Of a stretch of DNA of 64,000 bases, positions 17,797 through 25,940 are shown one piece after another. A program made the translations under genes and the position numbers. The notes beneath the pieces are model-generated. The model made no database searches and was not told where the DNA came from. It saw only the letters and a program-made list of their open reading frames with translations. The stretch's first letter is position 1. Every line of letters starts with the position of its first letter. The stretch comes from an uncultured Muribaculaceae bacterium (GTDB lineage Bacteria > Bacteroidota > Bacteroidia > Bacteroidales > Muribaculaceae): contig CAJOFM010000004.1 of NCBI GenBank assembly GCA_905233915.1, forward strand, positions 1-64,000, in the 5' to 3' direction.

Positions 17797-17840
17797 TACA
17801 AAGCGGCCGACTGATTTCTCAGTCGGCCGCTTTGTATGTC
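17797..17840 (+). terminator. perfect 17-bp terminator hairpin closing the LRR block
   Basis: TACAAAGCGGCCGACTG (17797-17813), loop ATTTCT, CAGTCGGCCGCTTTGTA (17820-17836). It starts like the other copies (GCGGCCGACTG) but has a new loop and perfect pairing. There is no long T run. Confidence 0.65.
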
Positions 17841-18159
17841 TGGAAATATCCAAGAGGTGACTGTCTCCCCTCCCTTTTCTCCTATCACTTAATTATTCGG
17901 TGCTCGCTGAAAGCTCCGTCAAGAGCGGCCAGAACATAGGCAGGGGTGCAGCGAGGCGGAGCCGAGTGAAACCCCTGCAATAGTGAAAATTTGTCCAAGC
18001 CCCATCGGGGCGGCAGATAATTCTTGAGACACGCTGTCGCCCCTTGCGGGGCTATTTTGTAGAGATGTGTCATGATTAGGAGTTCCGCTTCGCTTCACTC
18101 CTGCCTATCATCTGGTCAGCCCTACGGGCTTAAAGGTATCACTTTTTCAGGCACGTGTT
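17841..18159. repeat. REP-like GC-rich palindromes in a gene-free gap
   Basis: Three hairpins stand in a row: CAGGGGT 17941-17947 with ACCCCTG 17971-17977; GCCCC-ATC-GGGGC 17999-18011; GCCCC-TTGC-GGGGC 18039-18052. CCCTACGGG follows near 18121. The arrangement recalls dispersed intergenic palindrome elements of Bacteroidales. No gene is seen. Confidence 0.5.
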
Positions 18160-18810
18160 TCAGCGCTGGCGGGCGCGCAGTTCCCAGTCGAAAGGGGGCT
18201 GCCCCTCGGGCTGGACGATGACGGGCATGCCGACGTAGGCGAAATGCTCCTTCAGGGTGATGATGTCCTTGTCGAGCAGGCGGATGCAGCCCTCGCTGGC
18301 GCGGCCGGGTACGGTATTCTCGTTGTTGGTGCTGCCGTGGATGCCGATGCTCTTGTGGCCGGGGGTCAACAGGCGCAGGAACCAATGGCCGTAGGCCTTG
18401 ATGCTGCCACGGCCGTCACCAAAGTCGTGCTTCCACGTCGAGGCGTCCTGTATCATGGTGATCTTGAACGGCTTGCCGGCGGGCGACTCGGGGGTGCGCA
18501 TGTCGCCCCGTCGCTGCTTGTCACCCTTGTTTTTGCCCATGCAGCAGGGGTACTGTGCCACCAGGACGGTAGCACCCTCGCTGTTGTAGTCATAGACACT
18601 GAGCGTCTCGTCACGCTTGCTGATGACGATGAATGCCGACCCCGTGGGTTTGTCGGGCAGCGGCGGCATCTCACGAGCCACCGCGGGTGTGGTATCGGGC
18701 GCCGCTTGAACCGATGGAGTGGCAGGTTGGGCCTTGCCGTTGTCACCTGAACATGCCGTGGCGGCAACCGGCAAGAACAGGGATATGATAATGATGAGTT
18801 TATTCAGCAT
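18160..18810 (-). CDS. L,D-transpeptidase (YkuD domain) lipoprotein
   Basis: The start at 18810 (MLNKLIIIISLFLPVAATACSG) gives a lipoprotein signal with the lipid Cys in 'ATAC'; the longer frame to 18900 would begin before the promoter at 18836-18866. The product has 216 residues. A low-complexity Pro/Ala linker precedes the YkuD domain. The active site is IGIHGSTNNENTVPGRASEG followed by C175-I-R-L: the His of HG and catalytic Cys175 are both present. The enzyme would form 3-3 peptidoglycan cross-links or attach proteins to peptidoglycan from the periplasmic side. It stands alone. Confidence 0.88.
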   Translation of the reverse strand: MLNKLIIIISLFLPVAATACSGDNGKAQPATPSVQAAPDTTPAVAREMPPLPDKPTGSAFIVISKRDETLSVYDYNSEGATVLVAQYPCCMGKNKGDKQRRGDMRTPESPAGKPFKITMIQDASTWKHDFGDGRGSIKAYGHWFLRLLTPGHKSIGIHGSTNNENTVPGRASEGCIRLLDKDIITLKEHFAYVGMPVIVQPEGQPPFDWELRARQR

Positions 18811-18835
18811 GAGTCGATTGATTCTTTTAGTTCGA

Positions 18836-18866
18836 CAAAGGTAATACAAAACGGCCAATCCTGCAA
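18836..18866 (-). promoter_or_regulatory. promoter of the L,D-transpeptidase gene
   Basis: On the minus strand, -33 TTGC at 18866-18863 and -7 TACCTTTG at 18843-18836, with a 19-base spacer. The element ends 26 bases before the ATG at 18810. Confidence 0.7.
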
Positions 18867-18882
18867 TGACTATAAAATGTCT

Positions 18883-19034
18883 AAAAAAATAATCCGCCAC
18901 CTTATCAACTAAGGTAGCGGACGTTCGTGTGCTCCAATAAAAACTATAAACTTGTGGTTATGAAAATGTAACTGATGTCCTCTGTACTCTTTTTTCAGAG
19001 TGTTATGAAAAGTTATAATTTTCTGATTTTTATG
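18883..19034 (-). ncRNA. candidate small RNA between the L,D-transpeptidase and enolase genes
   Basis: On the minus strand a -7 element TATTTTTG (19045-19038), with CAAA/TTTG-type -33 candidates at 19063-19070, would start a transcript near 19030. About 110 bases downstream lies a hairpin (CCGC.ACCTTA 18894-18904 with TAAGGT.GCGG 18910-18920) followed on that strand by ATTATTTTTTTAG, a good intrinsic terminator. No reading frame of note lies between. The terminator sits upstream of the L,D-transpeptidase promoter, so it does not belong to that gene. This is inference from a promoter-terminator pair only. Confidence 0.4.
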
Positions 19035-19187
19035 TCGCAAAAATACATATTTCGGCACTCAACAAACAAAAAGACTATACTAACAGGGGCATTTTATCGA
19101 CAAATCCGCCCTATTGGCCGAAAAAAAACGGCACTTACGGTAATCAATCGGTTGCAAAAGGCTTGAGTTGAAAAAGCATGAATATAT

Positions 19188-19218
19188 TTTGCAGAACATC
19201 TAAAAATAATTAACTTTG
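19188..19218 (+). promoter_or_regulatory. promoter of enolase
   Basis: -33 TTTG at 19188-19191 and -7 TAACTTTG at 19211-19218, with a 19-base spacer, 53 bases before the ATG. Confidence 0.75.
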
Positions 19219-19244
19219 CACCCACATAAAAATATTTGTATTAA

Positions 19245-20593
<1,349 letters not shown>

Positions 20594-20594
<1 letters not shown>

Positions 20595-20626
20595 ATCAGG
20601 CGACCCGCACTGGGTCGCCTGATTTT
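20594..20626 (+). terminator. terminator of enolase
   Basis: AATCAGGCGACCC (20594-20606) pairs with GGGTCGCCTGATT (20612-20624), loop GCACT, followed by T-rich DNA. It overlaps the present stop codon, as if the gene once ended earlier. Confidence 0.8.
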
Positions 20627-20758
20627 ATGTTCAACTGCCATTGCCAATCGGGTATTTCTCGGGTCACGTTTTAAACCTTTTGGCGGTTTTTCCATCTTAA
20701 GTGCTACAGAGATAGTGGATGATTATTGGGTGGATGCGGGCCCAAAAATCCGCGATAA

Positions 20759-20790
20759 TTGCTTTGGATTAAAAAAAATGCTTACCTTTG
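20759..20790 (+). promoter_or_regulatory. promoter of the first lipocalin-like gene
   Basis: -33 TTGC at 20759-20762 and -7 TACCTTTG at 20783-20790, with a 20-base spacer. Confidence 0.65.
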
Positions 20791-20819
20791 TCGAGTTATC
20801 AAAAAAAAGTAAATTCATT

Positions 20820-21338
20820 ATGAAGAAATTCTTATTCTCACTCGTTGCCCTGATGGCGGTCATGACCGTGCAGGCACAAACCATCTGCGGCACATGGCGC
20901 ATGATGCAACCCGTTGTAGAAACCAGCGAGGACGGCTCGTTCTCGGCCATGACAGCCACCTACACCTTTAATGAAGACGGCAATTTCAGCTATGCGCTCG
21001 AGATTACCGAGGCCTCGGAGCCTGCTCCCACGATGGCCATCGAGGTTGCCACCGTCATTGAGATGAACGGCACCTATAAGCTTGAGGGCGACCAGCTGAC
21101 GCTCACCCCCAACGCCGACACCTACAAGGCTGAGATCATCAACATCTCGATGAATGGCAAGGTCACCGACAACCCTATGGTTAAGTCGCAAATCAACGGG
21201 ATGATCAATAGCCCGGAATTCAAGAGCCAATTCACCTCGCCCGAGACCAACACCGTCAAGGTGGGTGACTCGATGCTTGAGATGAACGACGGCGAGCACA
21301 CGCTCAACCTGGCACGCATCTCCACCATCAACAACTGA
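20820..21338 (+). CDS. secreted lipocalin-like hypothetical protein (paralogue 1)
   Basis: The start at 20820 (MKKFLFSLVALMAVMTVQAQ) follows the promoter and gives a signal peptide; the longer frame from 20715 would begin upstream of the promoter. The product has 172 residues. The mature part begins TICGTWRMMQP and has alternating beta-strand patterns ('ATYTFNEDGNFSYALEI', 'NGTYKLEGDQLTLTPN'), like small lipocalin-like domains of Bacteroidetes. A tandem paralogue follows 187 bases later with the same promoter and terminator type. It is exported to the periplasm or beyond; function unknown. Confidence 0.75.
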   Translation: MKKFLFSLVALMAVMTVQAQTICGTWRMMQPVVETSEDGSFSAMTATYTFNEDGNFSYALEITEASEPAPTMAIEVATVIEMNGTYKLEGDQLTLTPNADTYKAEIINISMNGKVTDNPMVKSQINGMINSPEFKSQFTSPETNTVKVGDSMLEMNDGEHTLNLARISTINN

Positions 21339-21360
21339 TTATTCACACATCAAGGAATTC

Positions 21361-21397
21361 AATCCCGCTGGCATCCAGGCTTGCGGGATTTTGTTTT
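21361..21397 (+). terminator. terminator of paralogue 1
   Basis: AATCCCGC (21361-21368) with GCGGGATT (21383-21390), with an inner CTGG/CCAG pair, then TTGTTTTT. Confidence 0.8.
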
Positions 21398-21492
21398 TGG
21401 GAAGACCCCGTTCTGCGGCAGGCTTGACCTATTTTGAATGAGACCAAATAAAAAAACCGCACTCAGATAGGGTATTGAATAAAAAAACTGAT

Positions 21493-21500
21493 TATCTTTG
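21493..21500 (+). promoter_or_regulatory. -7 element of paralogue 2
   Basis: TATCTTTG at 21493-21500, 26 bases before the ATG. No well-spaced -33 element was found. Confidence 0.6.
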
Positions 21501-21525
21501 CAGTGAAATCTAAACACAATTAATT

Positions 21526-22041
21526 ATGAAAAAGGTTTTATTTTCACTTTTTGCTCTGATGGCGGTCATGACCGTCCAAGCTCAGATTTGTGGTACTTGG
21601 CGCACTGTGCAGCCTCTTGTCGAGAATGGTGCTAACGGCTCATACACGGTACAACATCTCACCTACACGTTCAATCCTGACGGTACGTTCTCCCTGTATG
21701 ACGAGTTCACCCAGTCAACCAAGCCCGCCAACACGATGGCTCAGGAAGTTGCTTCAGTCATTGAACTGAAGGGTTCCTATTCCCTGATTGAAGACAAGCT
21801 CATCCTGAATCCCAACATGGAAACGTATAAGACCGAGGTGCTCAACGTTTCACAGAACGGCAAGGTAACCAACAATGCCAAGGTCAAGGCCAACACCAAC
21901 GCCAAGATCAATGGCAAAGAGTTCAAAGCCCGTTTCAACAAGGTTAAAGAGAATAATGTGAGTGTGAATGGCTCTATGCTCGAGATGAAACAAGATGGAA
22001 AGACCATCAACTTGGTTCGTCTGACAACCATCAAAGACTAA
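21526..22041 (+). CDS. secreted lipocalin-like hypothetical protein (paralogue 2)
   Basis: The product has 171 residues. Signal peptide MKKVLFSLFALMAVMTVQAQ is almost identical to that of the preceding gene, and the mature start ICGTWRTVQPLVENGANGSY aligns with it. Shared features include 'LTYTFNPDGTFSLYDE', the 'VASVIELKGSYSL' strand, and the 'SMLEMKQDGKTINLVRLTTI' ending. It is a tandem duplicate that has diverged moderately. It is predicted to be exported. No function can be assigned; a beta-barrel lipocalin-like binding fold is the best guess. Confidence 0.75.
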   Translation: MKKVLFSLFALMAVMTVQAQICGTWRTVQPLVENGANGSYTVQHLTYTFNPDGTFSLYDEFTQSTKPANTMAQEVASVIELKGSYSLIEDKLILNPNMETYKTEVLNVSQNGKVTNNAKVKANTNAKINGKEFKARFNKVKENNVSVNGSMLEMKQDGKTINLVRLTTIKD

Positions 22042-22069
22042 AGCCGGACACGGTTTCTCAAGGAAATCA

Positions 22070-22112
22070 AATCCCGCAGGCCTGATAGGGCTTGCGGGAT
22101 TATTCTTTTTCT
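22070..22112 (+). terminator. terminator of paralogue 2
   Basis: AATCCCGCA (22070-22078) with TGCGGGATT (22093-22101), then ATTCTTTTTC. It is the same stem as behind paralogue 1, so it was duplicated with the gene. Confidence 0.8.
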
Positions 22113-22157
22113 ACGAGATGCCACTGGCTATTCATCGACAGCACGCGACTGCAGCCA

Positions 22158-22814
22158 TCACCGCGTCGGGAGTTTGTGGATGAGTGTTAGCCCGTCTCGC
22201 AGAGGTAAAATCACTTTCTCGACGCGCGGGTCCTGCTTGATGCGGTTGTTGAAGTCCATCACGCCACGCGTCTGGGCTTCGCGCTGGGCCTTGGGGTCCA
22301 CCACCTTGCCCGCCCACAGTGTGTTGTCGGCAATGATGAAACCGTCGTCATTCAGGTAATCCATCACCAGGTCATAGTACTCGACATACTGGCGTTTGTT
22401 GGCGTCGATAAACACGAGGTCATAACGTTCACCCAACGTGGGCACAATGTCGAACGCATCGCCGATGTGCAGCCTGATGCGGCTCCCATAGGGTGACTTG
22501 GCGAGATGTTCAACGATGAAGTCTTCCTGCTCGTCGTTAATTTCGATAGTGTCCACACGGCACTCGTCATCGGCAAGGCCCTCGGCAAGGCACAATGCCG
22601 AGTAGCCGCTGAAGGTGCCCAGTTCCAACACGCGCCGCGGCTTGATCATGCGGGTCAACATCTTAATGAGGCGCCCCTGCAGGTGTCCTGAACACATATG
22701 CCAATAGTAATTCTGCACATGGGTGTCATGGTCGATGCGGGCCAACACCTCAGGCTCCTCATCGATATGCCCCAAAATATACTCCTCTAACTCCTCTTCT
22801 TTTTCAGACAACAT
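22158..22814 (-). CDS. class I SAM-dependent O-methyltransferase
   Basis: The product has 218 residues. The SAM-binding motif I is 'VLELGTFSGYSALCLAEGL', motif II 'RVDTIEINDEQ', and 'YDLVFIDANKRQYVEYYD' carries the metal-site Asp typical of the catechol / caffeoyl-CoA O-methyltransferase family (COG4122). It is cytoplasmic, with length as usual for the family. It is the last gene of the minus-strand set, 51 bases downstream of the broken GxxExxY gene. The substrate is unknown. Confidence 0.88.
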   Translation of the reverse strand: MLSEKEEELEEYILGHIDEEPEVLARIDHDTHVQNYYWHMCSGHLQGRLIKMLTRMIKPRRVLELGTFSGYSALCLAEGLADDECRVDTIEINDEQEDFIVEHLAKSPYGSRIRLHIGDAFDIVPTLGERYDLVFIDANKRQYVEYYDLVMDYLNDDGFIIADNTLWAGKVVDPKAQREAQTRGVMDFNNRIKQDPRVEKVILPLRDGLTLIHKLPTR

Positions 22815-22865
22815 TTCTTTTAAACAACTTGAACTACAAGGAACAACAAAAACAACACATATTCT

Positions 22866-23308
22866 TTAAGTTGTTTTAGTTCTATGTCCTTGGATTACTC
22901 GATTAACAGGAACTATTAACTGTCTTTCTTCGTCATAGAAATAACGTTCAATTTCAGCAAACTGTGGCATAAAATTCACTATAATCCCACAGGGTAACTT
23001 AAGTAGCCTCATATAATTGAACAATTGTGCACGATGATCAGCTATCAATCTTGGAACAGATTTGCATTCAACTATAATATCGTCTTTACACAAGAAATCC
23101 ACACGGAATACTGACTTCATTTCCAGTCCCTGATAGGTTGGATGAAAAGAAACTCCCTTTTAAACGGTATATTCCTTTGTGTGAACTCAATTTGCAAGCC
23201 TTCTTGATAACACGATTCATTCAAACCCGGCCCCAACCCCTTGTGCACATGATGAATAGCACCAACAACATCATAAATATGCTCCCTTAGCTTGATTGTA
23301 TCAATCAT
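22866..23308 (-). pseudogene. GxxExxY protein, split by a frameshift
   Basis: The first part (23117-23308) has 63 residues with 'GAIHHVHKGLGPGLNESCYQEGL', which contains the GxxExxY motif, and stops at RDWK. The second part (22866-23120) begins at an ATG overlapping that stop (ATGA) and carries 'VDFLCKDDIIVECKSV' and 'HRAQLFNYMRLL', the rest of the family. Reading back in the second frame gives SFHPTYQGLEMKS, so the proteins join if one base is restored near 23150-23158 in the run GGGAGTTTCTTTTC. Either a true one-base deletion or a homopolymer sequencing error is possible. Translational coupling by the ATGA overlap is conceivable but less likely. The family function is unknown. Confidence 0.8.
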
Positions 23309-23339
23309 AAAAGAAAGTTGTTCACGTTGTTCAATGTTG

Positions 23340-23762
23340 TTATGGTTGTTTGAGGAGGGAGAGGAGGGCTAGGCGGTAGCTGTCGAGGCCGAAGCCGGCA
23401 ACGATGCCCTTGCAGACAGGAGACAGTAAAGACTTGTGGCGGAAAGGTTCGCGGCTGTAGATGTTGCTGATGTGAACCTCGACCACAGGAGCCGTGATGG
23501 CCGCTACGGCATCGGCGATGGCCACCGACGTGTGGGTGTAGCCCCCGGCGTTGAGCACAATGCCGCAGTCTTCAAACCCCACCGCTTGCAGCCGGTCCAC
23601 GATCTCGCCCTCGATATTGCTCTGATAGACGTCTATCGAGTGCTGCGGGAACTGCTCGATGAGTTCCTGGAGGTACTGGTCGAGCGAGCGGTTGCCGTAC
23701 ACCTCGGGCTCACGCTTGCCCACGAGGTTCAGGTTGGGGCCGTTGATGATGTGAATAATCAT
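23340..23762 (-). CDS. aroQ: 3-dehydroquinate dehydratase, type II
   Basis: The product has 140 residues, normal for the dodecameric type II enzyme. It converts 3-dehydroquinate to 3-dehydroshikimate in the shikimate pathway. 'INGPNLNLVGKREPEVYG' carries the active-site Arg and Tyr region. 'LNAGGYTHTSVAIADA' matches the usual NPGAYTHTS motif, here NAGG. 'VEVHISNIYSREPFRHKS' contains the catalytic His and the Arg of the substrate pocket. Its start codon shares one base with the stop of the upstream MaoC gene, so the two are surely co-transcribed. Confidence 0.95.
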   Translation of the reverse strand: MIIHIINGPNLNLVGKREPEVYGNRSLDQYLQELIEQFPQHSIDVYQSNIEGEIVDRLQAVGFEDCGIVLNAGGYTHTSVAIADAVAAITAPVVEVHISNIYSREPFRHKSLLSPVCKGIVAGFGLDSYRLALLSLLKQP

Positions 23763-24223
23763 TATTTCTTGAAATAGTACAGGAACGAGGCGATGCCTTG
23801 CAGGGCGGGCTTGCGCTGGCCCTCGATCTCCATCTTGAAGTCAATCTCGGCCTTGCAGATGCCGCGCAGGTCGGCAATGTTGTGCAGTTTGGTCACCAGG
23901 CGCACGCGGCTGCCGGTAATCACGGGCTGGCCAAAACGCATCTTGTCCATGCCGTAGTTGACCTGCATCTCCAGGTTGTTCACCTCGATAATCTGGTTCC
24001 ACAGATGCGGAATCAGCGACATCGTCAGGTAGCCGTGGGCGATGGTGCTATGATAGGCGCTCTCGGCCTTGGCGCGCTCCACATCCACGTGAATCCACTG
24101 GTGGTCGAGCGTGGCATCGGCAAACATATTGATACGGTCCTGATCAACGGTGAGCCATTCGCTGGCACCGAGTTCCTCTCCCAGATGGGAGGCAAATTCT
24201 TCGTAAGAATTGATTGTAAGCAT
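23762..24223 (-). CDS. MaoC-like / R-specific enoyl-CoA hydratase-type hotdog protein
   Basis: The product has 153 residues. The hydratase-2 motif is clear: 'DATLDHQWIHVDVERA' with the catalytic Asp-(x4)-His pattern, then 'STIAHGYLTMSLIP'. The NodN/MaoC subfamily usually acts on (R)-3-hydroxyacyl-CoA or acyl-ACP; the physiological substrate here is unknown. It is cytoplasmic. It overlaps aroQ by one base and follows the FtsX-type permease gene. Confidence 0.9.
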   Translation of the reverse strand: MLTINSYEEFASHLGEELGASEWLTVDQDRINMFADATLDHQWIHVDVERAKAESAYHSTIAHGYLTMSLIPHLWNQIIEVNNLEMQVNYGMDKMRFGQPVITGSRVRLVTKLHNIADLRGICKAEIDFKMEIEGQRKPALQGIASFLYYFKK

Positions 24224-24233
24224 TATGTATATT

Positions 24234-24269
24234 GGTTAAAGTTTAATGGTTAACGGTTAAGGGTTAATG
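24234..24269. repeat. GGTTAA(x) 7-mer repeats at the 3' end of the permease gene
   Basis: Five consecutive units (GGTTAAA, GTTTAAT, GGTTAAC, GGTTAAG, GGTTAAT) span 24234-24268. The permease gene's last codons and stop (24250) are formed by this tract. Confidence 0.65.
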
Positions 24270-25485
24270 AGAGACGGCGGCGCATTATCAAGGCGGTCAC
24301 CATGCTGGTGAGCAGCCCGACGGCGGCAACGAGGGCAAGGGTGATAATCACATCCATCCAGTGCACCTCGACGGGATAAGCGCTGATGATCATGTTGGCA
24401 GGGTCGCCGCTGAGGTGCAACCAGCCGAACTGCTGCTGACAGAGGCACAAAATCAGGCCGATGACCACACCCGTGACCGCGCCCACCAGGGTGATGAGCC
24501 AGCCCTGCAGGACAAATATGCGGGAAATCTGGCGGTCGTTGGCGCCCAAGGCGCGCAGCGTGGCGATGCTGTCATCTTTCTCGATAATGAGCAGCGCCAA
24601 TGTACTGATGACATTAAAGGTGGCTATCACCAGAATAAAGGCCAACAGCAAGAATGCCATCCATTTCTCGATATTCACCAGGCGGTAGGCCTCACGCTGC
24701 TGCATCAGGCGGTTCTTCACCTGATAGCCACTACCCAACGCCTTGGCTATGGCGTCCATCACATGTTGCTCACTGGCATCTGGCGCCAGTTTCACCTCGA
24801 TCTGGGTCGCCTCGGTCTCGTAGTCAAACAAGTCACGCGCCATGTCGAGTGGCACGTAGATTAAGTCGGCGTCATAGCTGTTCTGCTGCAGCTGGAAAAT
24901 GCCCGACACAAACACCGAGTCTTGCCTGAAGGCACCCATCGGGTTAGCGATGTTGACACGTCCCTGACGCTGTGGCGCATACAGTCGCACCATGCCCAGG
25001 AAATCGGGTCTCACCATCAACCTGATGGCAGGCCCTGCGCCAGCCACCGCATAGCGCGAAACCTGGTCACGCAATTTCCACACGCCATCCACGATGACCG
25101 AGTCTATGTCATTCATCATGTTATAATCGTCGGGGACACCCTTAAGGCGCACGGGCATCTGCATCTGCACATAGATGGCCAGCGCCTGGTCCTCGATGAC
25201 GGGAACAGCCCGCTCAACGCCTAGTATGGCGGTCACCGCATCGATAACGCTATCGGCATCGGCAACAGTCTTGCCCACGGTGGCAGTAATCGCCACTTGC
25301 GGGTCAAGCATCGCAAGCTTGCCCATGATGAGCCCGCGGAACCCATTGAAAACGCTCAGCACACAGATGAGCGCAGCCGTTGACACCACGACACCGCACA
25401 CGGCGACAATCGAGATGATGTTAACCGCCTGATGCCCTTTCTTGGACATCAGGTAACGCCACGCTATCTTCAACGGCAAGCCCAT
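24250..25485 (-). CDS. FtsX/LolE-type ABC transporter permease
   Basis: The product has 411 residues. There is one N-terminal membrane helix after 'WRYLMSKKGHQAVNIISIVAVCG', a periplasmic MacB-like domain of about 220 residues, then three C-terminal helices forming the FtsX domain ('VNIEKWMAFLLLAFILVIATFNVISTL'). This is the LolC/LolE layout: inner-membrane permease that extracts lipoproteins for transfer to the outer membrane. No ATPase or LolA gene lies nearby. It sits directly after rbfA, a conserved neighbourhood in Bacteroidetes. The last six residues (SLTLNR) are encoded by an intergenic 7-mer repeat, so the C-terminus was probably altered by repeat growth. Confidence 0.87.
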   Translation of the reverse strand: MGLPLKIAWRYLMSKKGHQAVNIISIVAVCGVVVSTAALICVLSVFNGFRGLIMGKLAMLDPQVAITATVGKTVADADSVIDAVTAILGVERAVPVIEDQALAIYVQMQMPVRLKGVPDDYNMMNDIDSVIVDGVWKLRDQVSRYAVAGAGPAIRLMVRPDFLGMVRLYAPQRQGRVNIANPMGAFRQDSVFVSGIFQLQQNSYDADLIYVPLDMARDLFDYETEATQIEVKLAPDASEQHVMDAIAKALGSGYQVKNRLMQQREAYRLVNIEKWMAFLLLAFILVIATFNVISTLALLIIEKDDSIATLRALGANDRQISRIFVLQGWLITLVGAVTGVVIGLILCLCQQQFGWLHLSGDPANMIISAYPVEVHWMDVIITLALVAAVGLLTSMVTALIMRRRLSLTLNR

Positions 25486-25540
25486 TTAAGAGAATAGATA
25501 GTAGAGATTAAAGAACAGATGAATTCCTAATTTCTAATTC

Positions 25541-25903
25541 CTAACTTTCCTCATTCTCTTTGGGCTTGTCCTTAGCGAGCAGTTCATCGATATGGTCGAT
25601 ATAGTCGAGCGAGTCGTCGATATGGAACTTGAGTTCCGGGCAACGGCGCAACTGATAACGCACCTGCTGGGCGAGCTGGTGGCGGATGCCACGCTCGTTC
25701 TGGTTGATGTTGTCCATGATCTCCTGAGCCCTCTCGCTGGGAAAGATGCTCAGGCGCACGTTAGCCACACTCAAGTCGGGCGAGACGCGCACGCTGCTCA
25801 CGCTAACAAGCGTGCCGCGCGTCTTGGCCGTCTCGCGGCGGAATATCTCGCTCAGTTCCTTTTGGAGCAAGCGGCTGATCTTCTGCAGTCTTGTTGATTC
25901 CAT
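25541..25903 (-). CDS. rbfA: 30S ribosome-binding factor A
   Basis: The product has 120 residues. It assists maturation of the 5' end of 16S rRNA and late 30S assembly. The KH-like fold signature is present: 'RLQKISRLLQKELSEIFRRE', 'VSVSSVRVSPDLSVANVRLSIFP', and 'LRRCPELKFHIDDSLDYIDHIDELL', which matches the RxxPxLxFxxDxS motif of RbfA. An acidic/lysine tail follows. It lies 55 bases before the permease gene in the same direction and 37 bases after the PBP gene. Confidence 0.94.
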   Translation of the reverse strand: MESTRLQKISRLLQKELSEIFRRETAKTRGTLVSVSSVRVSPDLSVANVRLSIFPSERAQEIMDNINQNERGIRHQLAQQVRYQLRRCPELKFHIDDSLDYIDHIDELLAKDKPKENEES

Positions 25904-25940
25904 TTATGATGTTGATTATTAATTTCTTTAAATAAAGTTG

